Of a DNA stretch of 64,000 nt, positions 9,582 to 21,473 are shown piece after piece; the stretch's first letter is position 1, and each line of letters starts with the position of its first letter. The position numbers were made by a program, and so were the translations under genes. Below the pieces are notes generated by a model. The model did not search any database and was not told the DNA's origin. It worked only from the letters and a program-made list of their open reading frames with translations. Source of the stretch: Knufia peltigerae (taxonomy: Eukaryota > Ascomycota > Eurotiomycetes > Chaetothyriales > Trichomeriaceae); NCBI GenBank assembly GCA_030247855.1, contig JAPDRN010000003.1, positions 434,001 to 498,000 of the forward strand, given 5' to 3'.

Positions 9582-11526
9582 ATGGCCAAAGTGGAATTCA
9601 TGGCCAAAGCCGACGAGATGCCCACCGAGAAGTCCGGCGGTCCTCCAGCGCTCGACGTCGAAGAGGGAGTCTCGTCTGAATCATCCATTCACGAGGGAGA
9701 GCTCAAAAGAATTCATACCTTCTGGAGCTGTATGCAGAAATGCCTCTTTTTCCCAAGAGATTGCGAACACTAATAAGTTGGCAAACAGTACTGGCATACC
9801 AGACGACGGTTCTCTCCACCTGGAGTTGCAACATAATTCTATACGCCATAATCTTCTCGCTTGGGGGTCCAGTGGCTTTGATATACGGAACGTGAGTACT
9901 CCGTCCCACACGAGTATTCTTCCTCGAAGTGGATCAAGTGTTGGCTAATCGAAACCATCACAGCATCATTGTCGCTATTGGGCAGACACTGGTCATGGCC
10001 TCGCTGGCCGAGTATTGTTCACTTTGGCCCAATGCTGGCGGTCAGGCATTTTACACCCAGGTAAGCAGAGCATCTGGAGCGCTGTCCTATCTAATTGTCC
10101 TCATCAGATGGTCGCCCCTGAAAAATATCGCCGATTTCTGTCTTATACTGTCAGTTATTGTGTTCTGGTTTGTGAAGTGTCCGTGGCGGCCGGGTGCGCG
10201 TTGAACAGCGCAAACATCGTCAATACTTTCGTGGACATCACTCATCCGAATATCGAGTGGAAGGTAAGTTTACGAGCCCCTCCCAAGCGACCCCTTTTGA
10301 CCTGGCAAGATCAAATCTGACGGTCGCTGAGATAGCCATATATGACGTTTCTAATCTATTGCGGCTTTCTCATACTGCCTCTTATAACGGGAGTCTTGGC
10401 CGGTTCGCGTTACGGTGCCCAACTCCAATTTTTCGCCGGGTGCTTCAATGTCGGCGGACTCGTGGTATGGGCCATCGTGTTCCTAGTCATGGCAGAAAAG
10501 ACAGACGCAAAGTTCGTCTTCACCGACTTCATCAACAACAGCGGTTGGAACAGTGATGCATGGGTTTTCATTCTGAGTTTTTACACGCCTATCTATGGCC
10601 TTTATGGTACCGATGGAGTTATGCACCGTAAGCTGTCCTCTGACTCTTCTCCACGTCTAAATATGGTCTGACTTGTCATTACTCAGTGAGTGAGGAAATG
10701 AAGAATCCCTCTCGTGATGCGCCCCGAGTCATGATCTGGTCCATGGTCTGGGCGGGTGTTACTGCTCTCCTTTCTGGAATAATCATGTGCTACACGGTTG
10801 GGCCCAACTGGGAAGCCCGTCTCGACGAAGGTGCTCCCTATCTGGTATGGTTCATGGACGTGACGAATTCCGTGTATGGTGGAGGTGTGTTTTGCTGCGT
10901 CACCATGATGGGTTTGAACGTAGGTTGCCACCCTCTTATTACGAGTGAATGCATCAGTGCCACATCAGGATTCCAGGCCGTCTGGAGCGTTAGCTGACCT
11001 GTTTGAACAGTACCTCACCATCCTCAACCAGTCTACCGCAAGTGCTCGCATGGTCTGGAAGATGGCGAAGCAAAAGGCATTCCCGTGTTCCGGTTATCTC
11101 AGCCATATCTCGCCTCACTACAACATTCCAATCCGCGCGCTGGTGGCCTTCATTGCGGTCTGTATGCTGGTCGGCCTATTGGTACTTGGCTCACAACTCG
11201 CCTTCTTTGCCATACTGTCTGGCGGTGGCATCGCTATTCAGATCTCCTTTATCATACCGATCCTTTGCGTTGTATTGAGAGGTCGCGACACAATTCTCCC
11301 ACAGGGACGACCGCAATTCAACCTCGGGAAAACATGGGGCAACATCATCAATATTGTGAGTTTGGCGTGGAGCATTCTAGTCGTGTTGTTCTACGTCTTC
11401 CCACAGTATATGCCGGTGGTTGGCGAGATCGCCAACATGAATTGGGCTATTGCTATCATCGGCGCAGTGACAATTTTTGCTGGCGTAACCTGGGTCGCAA
11501 GAGCAAAGAGCCATTACATTGCTTGA
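9582..11526 (+). CDS. Amino-acid/choline-type permease (APC superfamily)
   Basis: Seven exons: 9582-9729, 9789-9891, 9964-10060, 10108-10263, 10336-10627, 10687-10919 and 11011-11526, with all phases consistent, 514 aa. The N terminus is hydrophilic and cytosolic. The first conserved block is ELKRIHTFWS, then FSLGGPVALIYGT, GQTLVMASLAEYCSLWPNAGGQ (the APC loop after TM2), SEEMKNPSRDAP (the conserved cytosolic loop) and GPNWEA, then about four more membrane helices and a short tail ending SHYIA. This is the pattern of fungal GABA, choline and polyamine-type permeases (Hnm1/Uga4 group); the substrate cannot be told. The ATG at 9582 is the first in frame. A relic paralogue lies upstream and a Zn2Cys6 regulator follows on the same strand. 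Confidence 0.9.
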
Positions 11527-12023
11527 GATTCAGTGGCACTGGAAGAAAAGACGGTCATCGATAGTGCATTACTAGCCACTGTGAAAGCGTCAGAAAAAAG
11601 GGGAACCGAAATGTCCGGTACGGCTCTGGCCAAATGATGTCAACCTGAACAAGGTTCACGTGAAGTCGGGTGTCACTTGAGCGGTATTCAACGCTCAACA
11701 TAGAAACAGGCCCCAATAATCTTGATATATGCGTCCTTTGGGTCTTTTCTTCGGATCATAGATTGTCGATGCCGCTCAGGGTCTACAGCCTCGCCTCGTA
11801 GCCATATTACAATAACTCCGCTTCTTTTTCCCCACACTTCGAAGGACCCCATGACGCATCTGTGCCTTCACATGGGAAGCTCTTTGATCTTTTGCTAAGT
11901 ATGATCTAATGTCCTTTGTACATCAAATGTAACTTGAAATTATTAAAGTCGTGTTTGAAGATCCAGCAGGCACTATCGCAGATATTGTCGGAAGCCATGA
12001 TGTGACCTCTTGAAGAGGGCGCC
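11527..12023. other. Intergenic, 497 bp
   Basis: 3' region of the permease and promoter of the zinc-cluster gene. No gene supported. Confidence 0.5.
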
Positions 12024-13564
12024 ATGGCAGATAAAGGTACGACCCATTCGACCGCAGTCACGATCAACTCGATCGCTGTTTCTGACTGTAAATAGATTGT
12101 CGAACTTGTAATAGGAGGCGGATACGCTGTGATCGGAAATTGCCCTACTGCTCCAAGTGTTTGAAGAAAGGCCTCGTCTGTCCTGGGTACAAACAGCCTC
12201 TCCGATGGACAAATGCCATTGCCGTCCGTGGCCGTTTCAGGGGACTCGCAGCGCCCGATGTTGCACAAGCTACCATCTCGCACGAGGATCAAGCCGCTGA
12301 CCTGGACGATTCACCTGTGCTCGCTGTGACGACGACGGAGCTCCCCGAGGCCGACTTGATAGCTACGCTTAATCGCTTCACAGAACCAGTCATCAGGCGT
12401 CTCCTTCACTACTATGAAACGGAGATCACACCCATCATGCCGTGGATAGATTCTCCTCACAATGGTTACCGTCGCTTGATATTACCGTTGGCCGAATCCC
12501 AACCGATTTTGAGGCTGGCGATCTTGGCCACTGCTGCCAGGCATGCGGCGTTTGGGACTGGCGTCGACGAAGACCTGTTGAGATCCGCCTCAGAAACCGC
12601 AGTCACGATGATCACTTTGCGCCTCACTCAGCTGACCATGCAAGATCCTGGTACTACGGCTCAGTATGACGTTGATCCCACAGATATACAGGCGATCATC
12701 GCCGCAGTTTTGGTCCTCTCAGACTATTCGCTACTTCTATCCAACCTCTACGTTGCTCAGTTCCATCGCGAAGGGATCCGAACACTGCTCAACACACTGG
12801 TGTGTACAACCAACCGCGACACTGAGATGTTTGTCTTTCTGCAAGATGAAGCTGCAGCATATGACGTGTTAGCCTGCACGTCTTTATTCGAGATCGACCG
12901 AGTCCGGAACGCTGTATTGCCCAGCGCACAGAACAATATTTTTGCTCAGTTCTTGAGAGTCATACATGTCATCACGATGAGCTCTTTACGACCCGGTGTT
13001 CAGAGTCAAAGCCCTGATGACGAGCGCGGTACCGAAGGCGAAGACGATGAAGAACATGAGACTTTAGAAGTCTGCCCAGCCTCTATGACCGAGCTAGAGA
13101 ATGCGTTCGAGGCTGCTAGGGGATCAACATTGCTCTCAGCAGGCCCTCTCCTCGAGACTGCATCCGACACCTTGCGACATGATTTTATATGTCTCGTGGC
13201 GGCGTACCATCATGCCGGGCTACTTTACGCTTACAAACGTCTTCCATCCATCGGGATGGAGGCAAGCACGCGCTGTTACCACCTCGGCAGACTCTTCGAT
13301 TCTCTTGAACATATTCAAGAGATTCGGGTGGTGCTCTCGAGCCTGACCTGGCCTTTGTTCATCGCCGGCATCTGCTGTGGCGATCATGTAGACCGCATAC
13401 AGAAGGTCGAGAATTGGTGTCAGCTATTGGCGACAGACACCCGCTACGAGCACTACCATCTACTCACCGATTTTCTTCGTCAGCTACACCACGATCCCCA
13501 GCATGACTGGATAAGCCTTGCCAAAGAGTATGAGCGCCAGCATCATCCCATCGTCGCGATCTGA
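12024..13564 (+). CDS. Zn2Cys6 fungal transcription factor
   Basis: A 13-nt first coding exon (12024-12036) is joined over a 59-nt intron to 12096-13564, giving 493 aa. Splicing creates a perfect zinc cluster with Cys6, Cys9, Cys16, Cys23, Cys26 and Cys33 (C-x2-C-x6-C-x6-C-x2-C-x6-C). An unspliced start at 12140 would lose half of it, so the micro-exon is well supported. The linker is short. The rest is helical and resembles the fungal-specific regulatory domain of the fungal_trans_2 type (LLHYYETEITPIMPW, LRLAILATAARHAAFG). An acidic insert (DDERGTEGEDDEEHE) lies near residue 310. It is a nuclear DNA-binding regulator with unknown targets. The adjoining permease and MetE-like genes are candidates. 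Confidence 0.9.
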
Positions 13565-14050
13565 AAGTCTTGCCCTTCTAAATTACGATAGAGGGTAACC
13601 AGTTGAACGCTTGCTTCCTTTGCCAAGAACACCGGATTCTGCGCGTAGACGGAGAAGTATTTATAGCCTTGCCTACCTAGCCCGAGCAGAAATATGCTAC
13701 GTGCATAGTGCCTCCCAGACACATCGTGCGATTGCAATTTTGAGTCAAAAATGACCCCGTTCGTACCCGACATCGATCTGCGCTGCGAAGTAAGAAATGT
13801 GTCCACACACGACAGCCAACAAGCCAATATCTTTTCCAGAAGCATGGTGACTTTTCAGCACCTCGTCAGCTTCCCCTCATTCTCACAAATACGAGTGATG
13901 AAACCTTAGCTTCTTACATACTCCGTACAGGTGTTCTAGTGGCTACTACTCGTGGGTGAGCGAGGATTGTTGACAACAACATTCGTCATTCCTTCTTTCT
14001 TTTCTATCTAATTAGTTAATTTCGGGCTACGTGAGATCACAGACAGCAAT
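13565..14050. other. Intergenic, 486 bp
   Basis: Promoter of the MetE-like gene. Holds one exact copy of the dispersed motif TACTCCGTAC at 13919-13928. No gene seen. Confidence 0.5.
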
Positions 14051-15242
14051 ATGGGGATCCCTACGGAACTTGTTGGAAGTCTTCCACGACCGACATACCT
14101 CCAGAAAGCATTTGCAGACTACGATGCAGCCAAGATCTCTCGGGATGACCTCATTGCCGCCCAGGATAAAGCGGTGGCCGACTCACTCAAGAACCTCGCA
14201 ACAACGGGAGAAACGTTGATCTCGGACGGCGAGCAGAGGGCGAGCTCGTTCGCCACGTACCCCATCACCGACACTTTGGGAGGGACTGGGCTAGCAGAAA
14301 ATCTCGCAGCCGACGGTCAGTACTTTGCGATCTTTGACGATGGGCACCACAGACAACTGCCACGCCTTGTCAAGGGACCGTTCAAGTACAAGACCTACGC
14401 TTATGAGAACTTCAAGAAGTCAGCGGCGTTGGCCGACGGTCGTGCAATGAAATCAGCCGTCATTGCGCCGTCGATGATGTGGCTTCTGTACCCCCTGAAC
14501 GGCACAGTGGAAGGCTACACTCGAGAGCAGTTTGAGGATGACCTGGTCAATGAATGCGAGAAGGATATCCGTGGTTGTTTCGCCGCCGGAGCGCAGCGAG
14601 TTTCCATTGATTTCACCGAAGGCAGACTGACGGCGAAGAATGATCCCCGTAACCCGTGGACGGGTATGAAACTCCTCCAGAAGTTCATCGATCTGAATAA
14701 TAGAGTCCTGAGTAAGTACATCAACCTCCCATTCGACTCTTCATTGACCACGTGTAGCTCGTTTCACGCCGGAACAACGAAAGAACATCGGCGTGCACAC
14801 GTGCCCAGGTGGTGATTGTGACTCGGTCCATTCGGGTGAAGTTGACTACCACGAGCTGCTGCCTTCGCTCTTCCAGATCAATGCAGGCTACTTCCTAATC
14901 CAGCTCGCTTCTGAAAAGAACAAAACAAAAGTGTATGAGGAAATTGGCAAGACCATCCGGGCGGACGCCGACGGAGTAAAGCAAGTCGCATTTGTGGGTG
15001 TGATTAACCCACTGAGCCCTGATGTCGAGACGCCGGAACAGGTTTGCGATGCTCTGGTAGAGGCAGCAAAATATATCCCCCGCGACCAGCTTGGAGCAAC
15101 GGACGATTGTGGTTTCAGTCCCTTCAGTGTCGACGTGAAGCCCAAGCATCAGGGTCCCGATTTCGCACGAGAAGTGGCCTTTAAGAAGATTGCCAACCGG
15201 ATCAAAGGGGCCCAAATGGCCAGCGAAATGCTGAAGCTATGA
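14051..15242 (+). CDS. MetE-like cobalamin-independent methionine synthase family protein
   Basis: Two exons, 14051-14711 and 14758-15242, with a 46-nt intron, 381 aa. The length is about that of one MetE catalytic barrel, as in the bacterial YxjG/YxjH group, not the 760-aa two-domain enzyme. It starts with the family signature PTELVGSLPRP. It contains HTCPGGDC, whose His-x-Cys matches the zinc-ligand pair, and a later Cys in TDDCGFSPF that fits the last ligand. EQRKNIGV precedes the zinc site. Known relatives transfer a methyl group to homocysteine or a related thiol. The exact methyl donor here is not deducible. The start ATG is preceded by CAGCAAT and leads straight into the conserved N terminus. 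Confidence 0.85.
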
Positions 15243-15843
15243 GTGATGCCTGAAACGAATGCTCGATCAACTCGAGCTTTGTACCATTGAATCTGGGCCG
15301 TCGCCGAACCTGGAAATGTGACGAAATTCCTTTTACTATTTTTGGGGCTTCAACAGCGAGCGGATGAAATCAAGTATCGGAAGGGATTGCTTTTTGCTCC
15401 CTCAAAATCAAAAATCAATTAATATTCTGAAGTCGTACTCGGGGAATCCTTTTTTTTTTTTGCAGATTTTGTGTCTACGTAGTAACAATCCATTCAAGGC
15501 GGCGTCACGCTGGATATTGGGCGTACAGGCTTAGAAAGAGGGTGTATGAAAGGGAATCATAATTTTCCCCCAAATTGCAATGACTTTGTTTGACTCTACT
15601 TGGGAGAGACCATTTTGCTCCTTCTCACAGCGAACGTTCTCCCGATAAAGTGGGAAACACGATTGGGCCAAAAGCGGCGATGAGGCTGCGAACTTTTGGC
15701 TCCCTGCACCGTTGACCAATCACGACCCACTCTTGCGCCAAGAGTGCGAATGCCCGCACAACTCGAAATTCCTCAATCTTCAAAGTCTCAGAACAACGAC
15801 CTTTGAACGACCACCGCCAAACAACCCACAACCACTGCTCAAG
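15243..15843. other. Intergenic with ribosomal-protein promoter features
   Basis: Contains a 12-nt T run (15450-15461) and a perfect palindromic element at 15728-15746 about 100 bp before the uL6 start. No gene supported. Confidence 0.5.
15728..15746. promoter_or_regulatory. 8-bp inverted repeat upstream of the uL6 gene
   Basis: CACTCTTG, spacer CGC, then CAAGAGTG: perfect dyad symmetry, 97 bp before the ATG. A dimeric regulator site is possible. A chance palindrome cannot be excluded. Confidence 0.4.
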
Positions 15844-16659
15844 ATGAAGTACATCTTTTCCTCCGAGCAGCTGGTCATCCCAGACAACGTGAAGATTCAC
15901 ATCAGATCACGAATCGTCACCGTTGAGGGTCCACGAGGTACGAAATGCCCGACCAGAACAATGGTTTTTCCTCCCCATCGCAAGACGGCGCAGGCACAAG
16001 AAAAAAGAATTATGGGAATCCTAGACTGACAATCTTTGGGTGTTTCTCTATAGGCAAACTGACCAAGGATCTCTCGCACATCGCCGTCACCTTCTCCCTC
16101 CCCAAGAACCATAAGGGCCAGCAAATCGTCCAGATCGAAATCCACCACGGATCGAGAAAGAATGTCGCTACCCTCCGAACCGTCAAGTCCATCATCGAGA
16201 ACTTGGTGACCGGTGTCACCAGGGGATACAAGTACAAGATGCGATACGTCTATGCTCATTTTCCCATCAACGTCAACATTGAGAAGAACGCCGAAGGCCT
16301 CGACCACGTTGAGATCAGGTAAGGGCTTCCAAAATTTTGCATTGCAATCACAATCCTAGTCCCCAAAGGGAAAAGACATTCAAACGAAAAGACATGTATA
16401 CTAATCAAGATTTGTTACTTTTTGTTGCAGAAACTTTTTGGGCGAGAAGATTGTCCGATATGTCACAATGCGCGACGGCGTCAGCGTCGAGGCATCCAAG
16501 GGTGTCAAGGACCAGATCGAACTCAGCGGCAACTCACTCGAGGACGTCTCACAATGCGCCGCCGATATCCAGCAGATCTGCAGGGTACGAAACAAGGATA
16601 TCCGAAAATTCTTGGACGGTCTGTACGTGAGCGAGCGGGGCAACATTGCCGAAGAGTAG
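15844..16659 (+). CDS. RPL9: 60S ribosomal protein L9 (uL6)
   Basis: Three exons, 15844-15937, 16054-16318 and 16431-16659, with introns of 116 and 112 nt, giving 195 aa, close to the usual length of about 190. The N terminus MKYIFSSEQLVIP and the blocks VKIHIRSRIVTVEGPRGKL, HHGSRKNVATLRTVKSIIEN, GVTRGYKYKMRYVYAHFPI and NKDIRKFLDG are diagnostic of eukaryotic L9. It is a structural protein of the large ribosomal subunit near the base of the P stalk and the sarcin-ricin loop. The introns are longer than most in this window, as is common for ribosomal protein genes. I looked for a snoRNA in them and found no clear box C/D or H/ACA pattern. Confidence 0.97.
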
Positions 16660-18498
16660 AGAGAGGGCGGACGTTGAAAGGAGCAAAAGCAGAAAAAAGG
16701 CAGAAGTTTTCTCTAGAGGTATGGAAGGAAGGCGTCAACGAATTGAGTATTTTTTGCTCATAACTGCGAGAAGCGTTGCAAACATGGTGCAGTTCTACAT
16801 TCCGCCAGAGCAAGCTTGAGAGGCCCTCAACAAAAGGGTTTGAATGTGAAAAAGACATTTCCAAAAATTTCAGCAGGCGACCCCCCTGGACTCCGTTCTA
16901 CACCAATGTCCCTCATGAACCATCTAGTGTTGATCTGATCGTTGGGCTTTGATTTGGTTACCTTCGAAAAGCCATTGCCATGTTTGGTTGGTTGCGCACT
17001 CATGACACTTTCTCATCATGGGGATTGAGACATCTCTTTCCACCCAGGGTGAAGATGCAGTGGCTTTCTCAAGACGTTGCTGTTACCACGCTTCTCCTTT
17101 GATGATGCTTCTTGCACGTTTTCGATCGTTGACCTCCGTTTGGCGCTCCTCTTTGATTGCGTCTCGATGCTCTTGTCGCCCGCCTGAAACGATAGTACGT
17201 CCAAGTGCAATAGACCCATCCCTTGTTGCAGGTCTTTTTTAGGCTGAGAATAAGTATTTTAACGGCTGTGGCTGACTGGTGGGTGAGATGGGGAGGTCTT
17301 TTCTTGAAATAGCCTGGCTGCCCGTAATGTGTGGCTGTGAAAGGACTCAAGAGTGTGAGAGCGTTGGAGATACTAATTTCTGTCTACCTCAGAAAGTTGT
17401 TTTCTCTGACTTGCCTGAGAATGTATATGTGCTGTGTTATATCAAGTACAGCCCACCTGCTAGTTCTTATGCAAAATGAAGATCCGGGGCGGGAATCAGC
17501 GGCAGCCTTACAGTCAACAAGTCACCAGGACATCCTGCTGCCTCACTGCATATCTGACATAACCTGTTTCTGCTTGTGATGATCATCCCGAGGGGCTCTA
17601 CTCGTGATTCACACCTTAAGGCATTGCTGCGTCAGTGCCAACGTTCATCCATAAGCCGCGGAACGGTATGGAGTACACGTATTTTCTATTTACAGAGAGG
17701 ATTCGAAAAAAAAAGATTTCCGATCATTGTACTTCGTCCGCCACGAGGAGAAACTCCGGTGGAGGACCACGATGGCACACGTGGGTTGGGTATCAAGCAC
17801 CCAAGAAAAGGAAAAGCGATTGTTGGAGTGCCTGGAGCTGCATCCAAATGCATTCAGGACCTAGTTACAGAGAACCTTTACCTAGCCAGATACCTCTCCA
17901 GATACTCAGGTATAGAGGGAGAGGTATTCGGACGGAGTAATTTTGAGCAGAAAAAGGTGTGCTGTACTCGTAAATGCACCCTCATCAGCCGTGGCTAATA
18001 AGAATGGTGTGCTTGTCCATGCAGAGGAGCCTCAGTCCACTCCCCATGGCTCGCTGAATCTCCGCTTTCGGTTCCAACAAACACATGCCCAAAGCCACGC
18101 TGGGGCGACGAGGCAGAGCGGCAAAATCCAGGCAAAAGGTCTCCCAAGTGCCACTATTTTCACTCTTGCCCATCTCGCCTGCGTCAACATCTTCCTCCGG
18201 ATTTCCTACTGATCTACACTCGACTATCTTGGTCATTAATTCAACCCTCTCTACTCGTCTCGATTTCACCCAAGTCCTCCTCTCCTCTTCCTCCTCTTGA
18301 CTTGCTCGTCCTATTACTCTCACTCCTCTTGTCTCCCTCATTTTTACCGTATCGGTTTTCTTATCCTAACTCCCGCCAAAACCCGCTCGCTTTGTTTACC
18401 TTCCTACCTATACCGTCGCCCGCTTTTCGGTCGATCCGGTCGTTCGCAACCATCCTCAACATAAAACTTGCCTCACCTCCTCCTCCGCAGCAACAGCC
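16660..18498. other. Long intergenic region, 1.8 kb, with pyrimidine-rich leader
   Basis: No gene supported. The last 250 bp before the Rho3 start is strikingly C/T-rich on the + strand (18225-18420), a usual mark of fungal promoters and 5' leaders. Confidence 0.5.
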
Positions 18499-19396
18499 AT
18501 GCCTCTCTGCGGCGGTAACAAGGTTGTCCAGCGCAAGCTGGTCCTCCTCGGAGATGGTGCCTGTGGCAAAACGAGTTTGTTGAACGTCTTTACCCGAGGA
18601 TTCTTTCCGGTTTGTTGTGCCCTTCCGCTCCGGCATTCAACTCAAAAAGAAGAGATCACAAAAGGACAACTCACTAATGCGTGGCGCTCATAGACAGTAT
18701 ACGAGCCCACCGTGTTCGAGAATTATGTCCACGACATCTTTGTTGACGGGATACACATGGAACTGTCGTTATGGGACACTGCGGGACAAGAAGAGTTCGA
18801 TCGGCTACGGTCCCTATCATACGACGACACGCAAGCGATAATGTTGTGTTTCAGTGTATGGCTCACCATCTTTTTCTTTGTCCCTTTCACACATGCGCAG
18901 CAGCAGCAGCACACACGAGCGGGGTCTTAAAACTGGCGAACACAACACGACTCAAAGATGAAGCGCTGACACAATGGCAAACAGGTTGACAACCGTGGAT
19001 CCCTCGAGAACGTTGGCACGAAATGGATAGCCGAGATCAACGAGCACTGTCCTGGCGTCAAGATCGTACTGTGCGCCTTGAAGTGCGATCTTCGAGAAGA
19101 GCACGAGAAGGACGAAGACGAACCCAACACTCCACCACGACCGATGATTCAGTATAACGAAGGCCTGGAAGTCGCTCGGCGGATCGGTGCGCTACGGTAT
19201 CTCGGTATGTTCCCCCCCTTTGCGCCTACATCAGCCGTACCGCCGGCGGTATATACGGGAGAAACTGATGGGCTGTACAGAATGTTCAGCCATGCGAAAC
19301 CGTGGTGTGAACGAAGCCTTCACAGAGGCTGCTCGAGTAGCGCTGCAGGTCAAGCCCGCGAAAGCCGGAGACGATTCGAAATGCTCTGTCATGTGA
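18499..19396 (+). CDS. RHO3: Rho-family small GTPase, Rho3-type
   Basis: Four exons, 18499-18609, 18694-18855, 18985-19204 and 19281-19396, in phase, 202 aa. The P-loop GDGACGKTS is at residues 18-26, the effector region YEPTVFENYVHDI in exon 2, and WDTAGQE at 64-70. ALKCDL supplies the NKxD-like guanine motif with Ala-Leu-Lys-Cys-Asp, ECSAMRNRGVNEAF is the SAK region, and the C terminus CSVM is a prenylation CaaX box. The N terminus MPLCGGNKVVQRK and an insert with acidic residues and Pro (DEDEPNTPPRP) before the last exon fit fungal Rho3. It acts at the plasma membrane in polarised secretion and actin organisation. The subfamily call rests on overall similarity. Confidence 0.93.
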
Positions 19397-20060
19397 GAAC
19401 GTCCCGGCAGATCCGTGCTGTTCACCTTTTGCCCTTAACGTCCTGGAACTGTTCCCGTCAGTTCCGGTCTGATTCATCGACTCACCACCTTATATCACGA
19501 CTTTCCTGCTGTACATACCCCTCCGACGTTGCTTCTTCGTTCTCCTCAGTGTTCTGGACGCCTCCTCTTTTTAGCGTTGATTTTCTGGGATAGTCTGTTG
19601 GTTTCTTTTTTGGGAAAAGCAGGAGACAGGCATCGGCCGCTGCATTTTGACTTGAATCTTTGAGTCTGGCTAGTTATGTGGTGGGAGCTTCATTAATGAT
19701 ATACGAGCTGCGAATAAAATGCCTTTGAGGATCGCTTTTTAATTGGAACATTTCTCGTTCTGTCCGTCTGCTTCATTGGTCTATAGCTCGGCGCATGTTT
19801 CTGAACGAGTGCCCGTAGGACTACTCCTTTGACATGCTGCCCTAGGATTAGGGCCTAAAAGCCTCGTTCGCTCATCCCACCGCTGTGCCGTGGATATGAC
19901 AGACCCCTGGTGCCGATGAAGTCCCAGATAATCAATCATTCTTCAACACCATCCTGGTAAATGGCATGATTGTAGCACACTTTTCGACCAACTTGAAAGG
20001 CATCCTCACCTGGAAAGATAACGGGCTGAATGCTTCAGAAACAGCCTGCATCAATCATCG
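19397..20060. other. Intergenic, 664 bp, between convergent genes
   Basis: Shared 3' region of the Rho3 gene and the split-barrel gene. Nothing else seen. Confidence 0.5.
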
Positions 20061-20834
20061 TTATATCCCATTTACCAAGGGCTGTCCGTTGCTTCGACCT
20101 CTTGTACCGTGATCTGCTGGCGGCACATCGTCATTGACCAAGACCCAGTCCTTAACACCACCCTTCCAATCTGCTATTCGTCCTTCTCGGATCGGGACAA
20201 TGACCACTCTCACATCGTCAGCGCCAATGTAACAGCTTCCAGCATCGTCGGGATTTTGTGGGTGGTGCTGTTCGCCAAACAGACCGATCTCGTCCTTGGC
20301 CTGATCCCCGAAAGTATTGTTTGCCAGATGAGTCTCTTTACACCACTTCTCTTCACCGCTACCTCTTTCGAGAAATCTCGCTTCGCCGGTTATGGTGGTG
20401 GATATGGAGCTCAGCGCCGACGTATTCAGGTTCAACAGTAAGCTGGCTAGACTGGATCGAGTCGCGGCGGCAGGGGGACTGCCCGAGCGCTCACCAGATA
20501 TTGATGTCGCCGTGGGCGGGCGGTGGCTGACCCAGTCGTGAACGAGCAGGGAGACCTTTGGATTTGAGGCTAGGTTGCGGGTTTTGATGGATTGGGCTGA
20601 CGTGGTCATTATTATCACAGGACCGTGTTCGAGGTAGTTGGGGAGGAAGGTATAGTTCATCAAGCTCACATGCGGTGTAGGCTGAGATGAGTCGGGAGCA
20701 GAGGAGATGGTTCCCAGATGTAGGAAGCGTGCGTTCTTGAGGCATTGAGACACTTCTGGGGGAAGACTGGAGGAACGGATTGGGTGTGTCGAGGCCGAAG
20801 GCTCGTAGGTGAGCGGTGGATTGTGTTCAGACAT
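20061..20834 (-). CDS. Pyridoxamine-phosphate-oxidase-like FMN split-barrel protein
   Basis: Single exon. The start at 20834 (MSEHNPPLTYEP) gives 257 aa. An in-frame ATG at 21011 would add 59 residues of unlikely composition. The fold signature is LPPEVSQCLKNARFLHLGTIS, then PHVSLMNYTFLP and GPVIIMTTSAQSIKTRNLASNP, with conserved VSLLVHDW. A Ser/Thr/Ala-rich insert (residues about 115-160) separates the barrel halves. The C-terminal block IREGRIADWKGGVKDWVL is shared with the yeast YLR456W/YPR172W group. These proteins are predicted FMN binders of unknown physiological role. True pyridoxamine oxidase is not implied. Confidence 0.85.
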   Translation of the reverse strand: MSEHNPPLTYEPSASTHPIRSSSLPPEVSQCLKNARFLHLGTISSAPDSSQPTPHVSLMNYTFLPNYLEHGPVIIMTTSAQSIKTRNLASNPKVSLLVHDWVSHRPPTATSISGERSGSPPAAATRSSLASLLLNLNTSALSSISTTITGEARFLERGSGEEKWCKETHLANNTFGDQAKDEIGLFGEQHHPQNPDDAGSCYIGADDVRVVIVPIREGRIADWKGGVKDWVLVNDDVPPADHGTRGRSNGQPLVNGI

Positions 20835-21473
20835 CGCTGGTTTCCTTGTCTCGTGTAGGTAGGCGAGCTGATAGATATCGACTTGTTGATCGCAGTTCTG
20901 CTTGTACGAGACCGGCGAAAATAATGATACTTCGTCTGTCTGTCTGCGGGACAAGTGATGGATGGACTGACACTGGCCACGAGAAAAGAATGATGTGCAT
21001 CTGCCCCGCAAAGAGGGAAAGTTGCTAAGTAGGTGTTAGTGGTGGCACTAAACGTCAACCAACACCCAATGCCCATTGTTTAAAGCTGTCTGGGGGCTCT
21101 TCCACTGACGTCGTCCTTATTCCTCCTCGTCAACTGTGATCTCTACCTCCAATCGCAGCTTCTACTGCTACCACCCCCGGCCTGTCCTGTGAACCAGACA
21201 ATACAACCCGCATCTCTCGTCCACTTGGGGGATTTCCCCAGCTTTACACTACCTACCTATTACTACCTGACAAACCAGTTACCTCTCTCCGCTTGTGTGT
21301 GTACCTTGGACGCAGCCTTACAACCAAACATCACATTCAAAGCAACAAACAAACAATCCCAGCCAGCTTCAAAAAAGGGCAGATAGACCTTTACTTCGAC
21401 AGATCTGTCATCTGTTACTACGTGTCTGTCGTACCACACCCCGCCAACCGATTTCATTTCTATTTCTACAGTC
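20835..21473. other. Divergent intergenic region, 639 bp
   Basis: Shared promoter region of the split-barrel and NIPSNAP genes. No gene supported. Confidence 0.5.

Noticed and set aside
15938..16430. snoRNA inside uL6 introns
   Set aside because: No paired C/D boxes or ACA hairpins could be recognised.
17576..17998. 140-codon ORF in the long intergenic region
   Set aside because: Composition is not protein-like and nothing links it to an exon.
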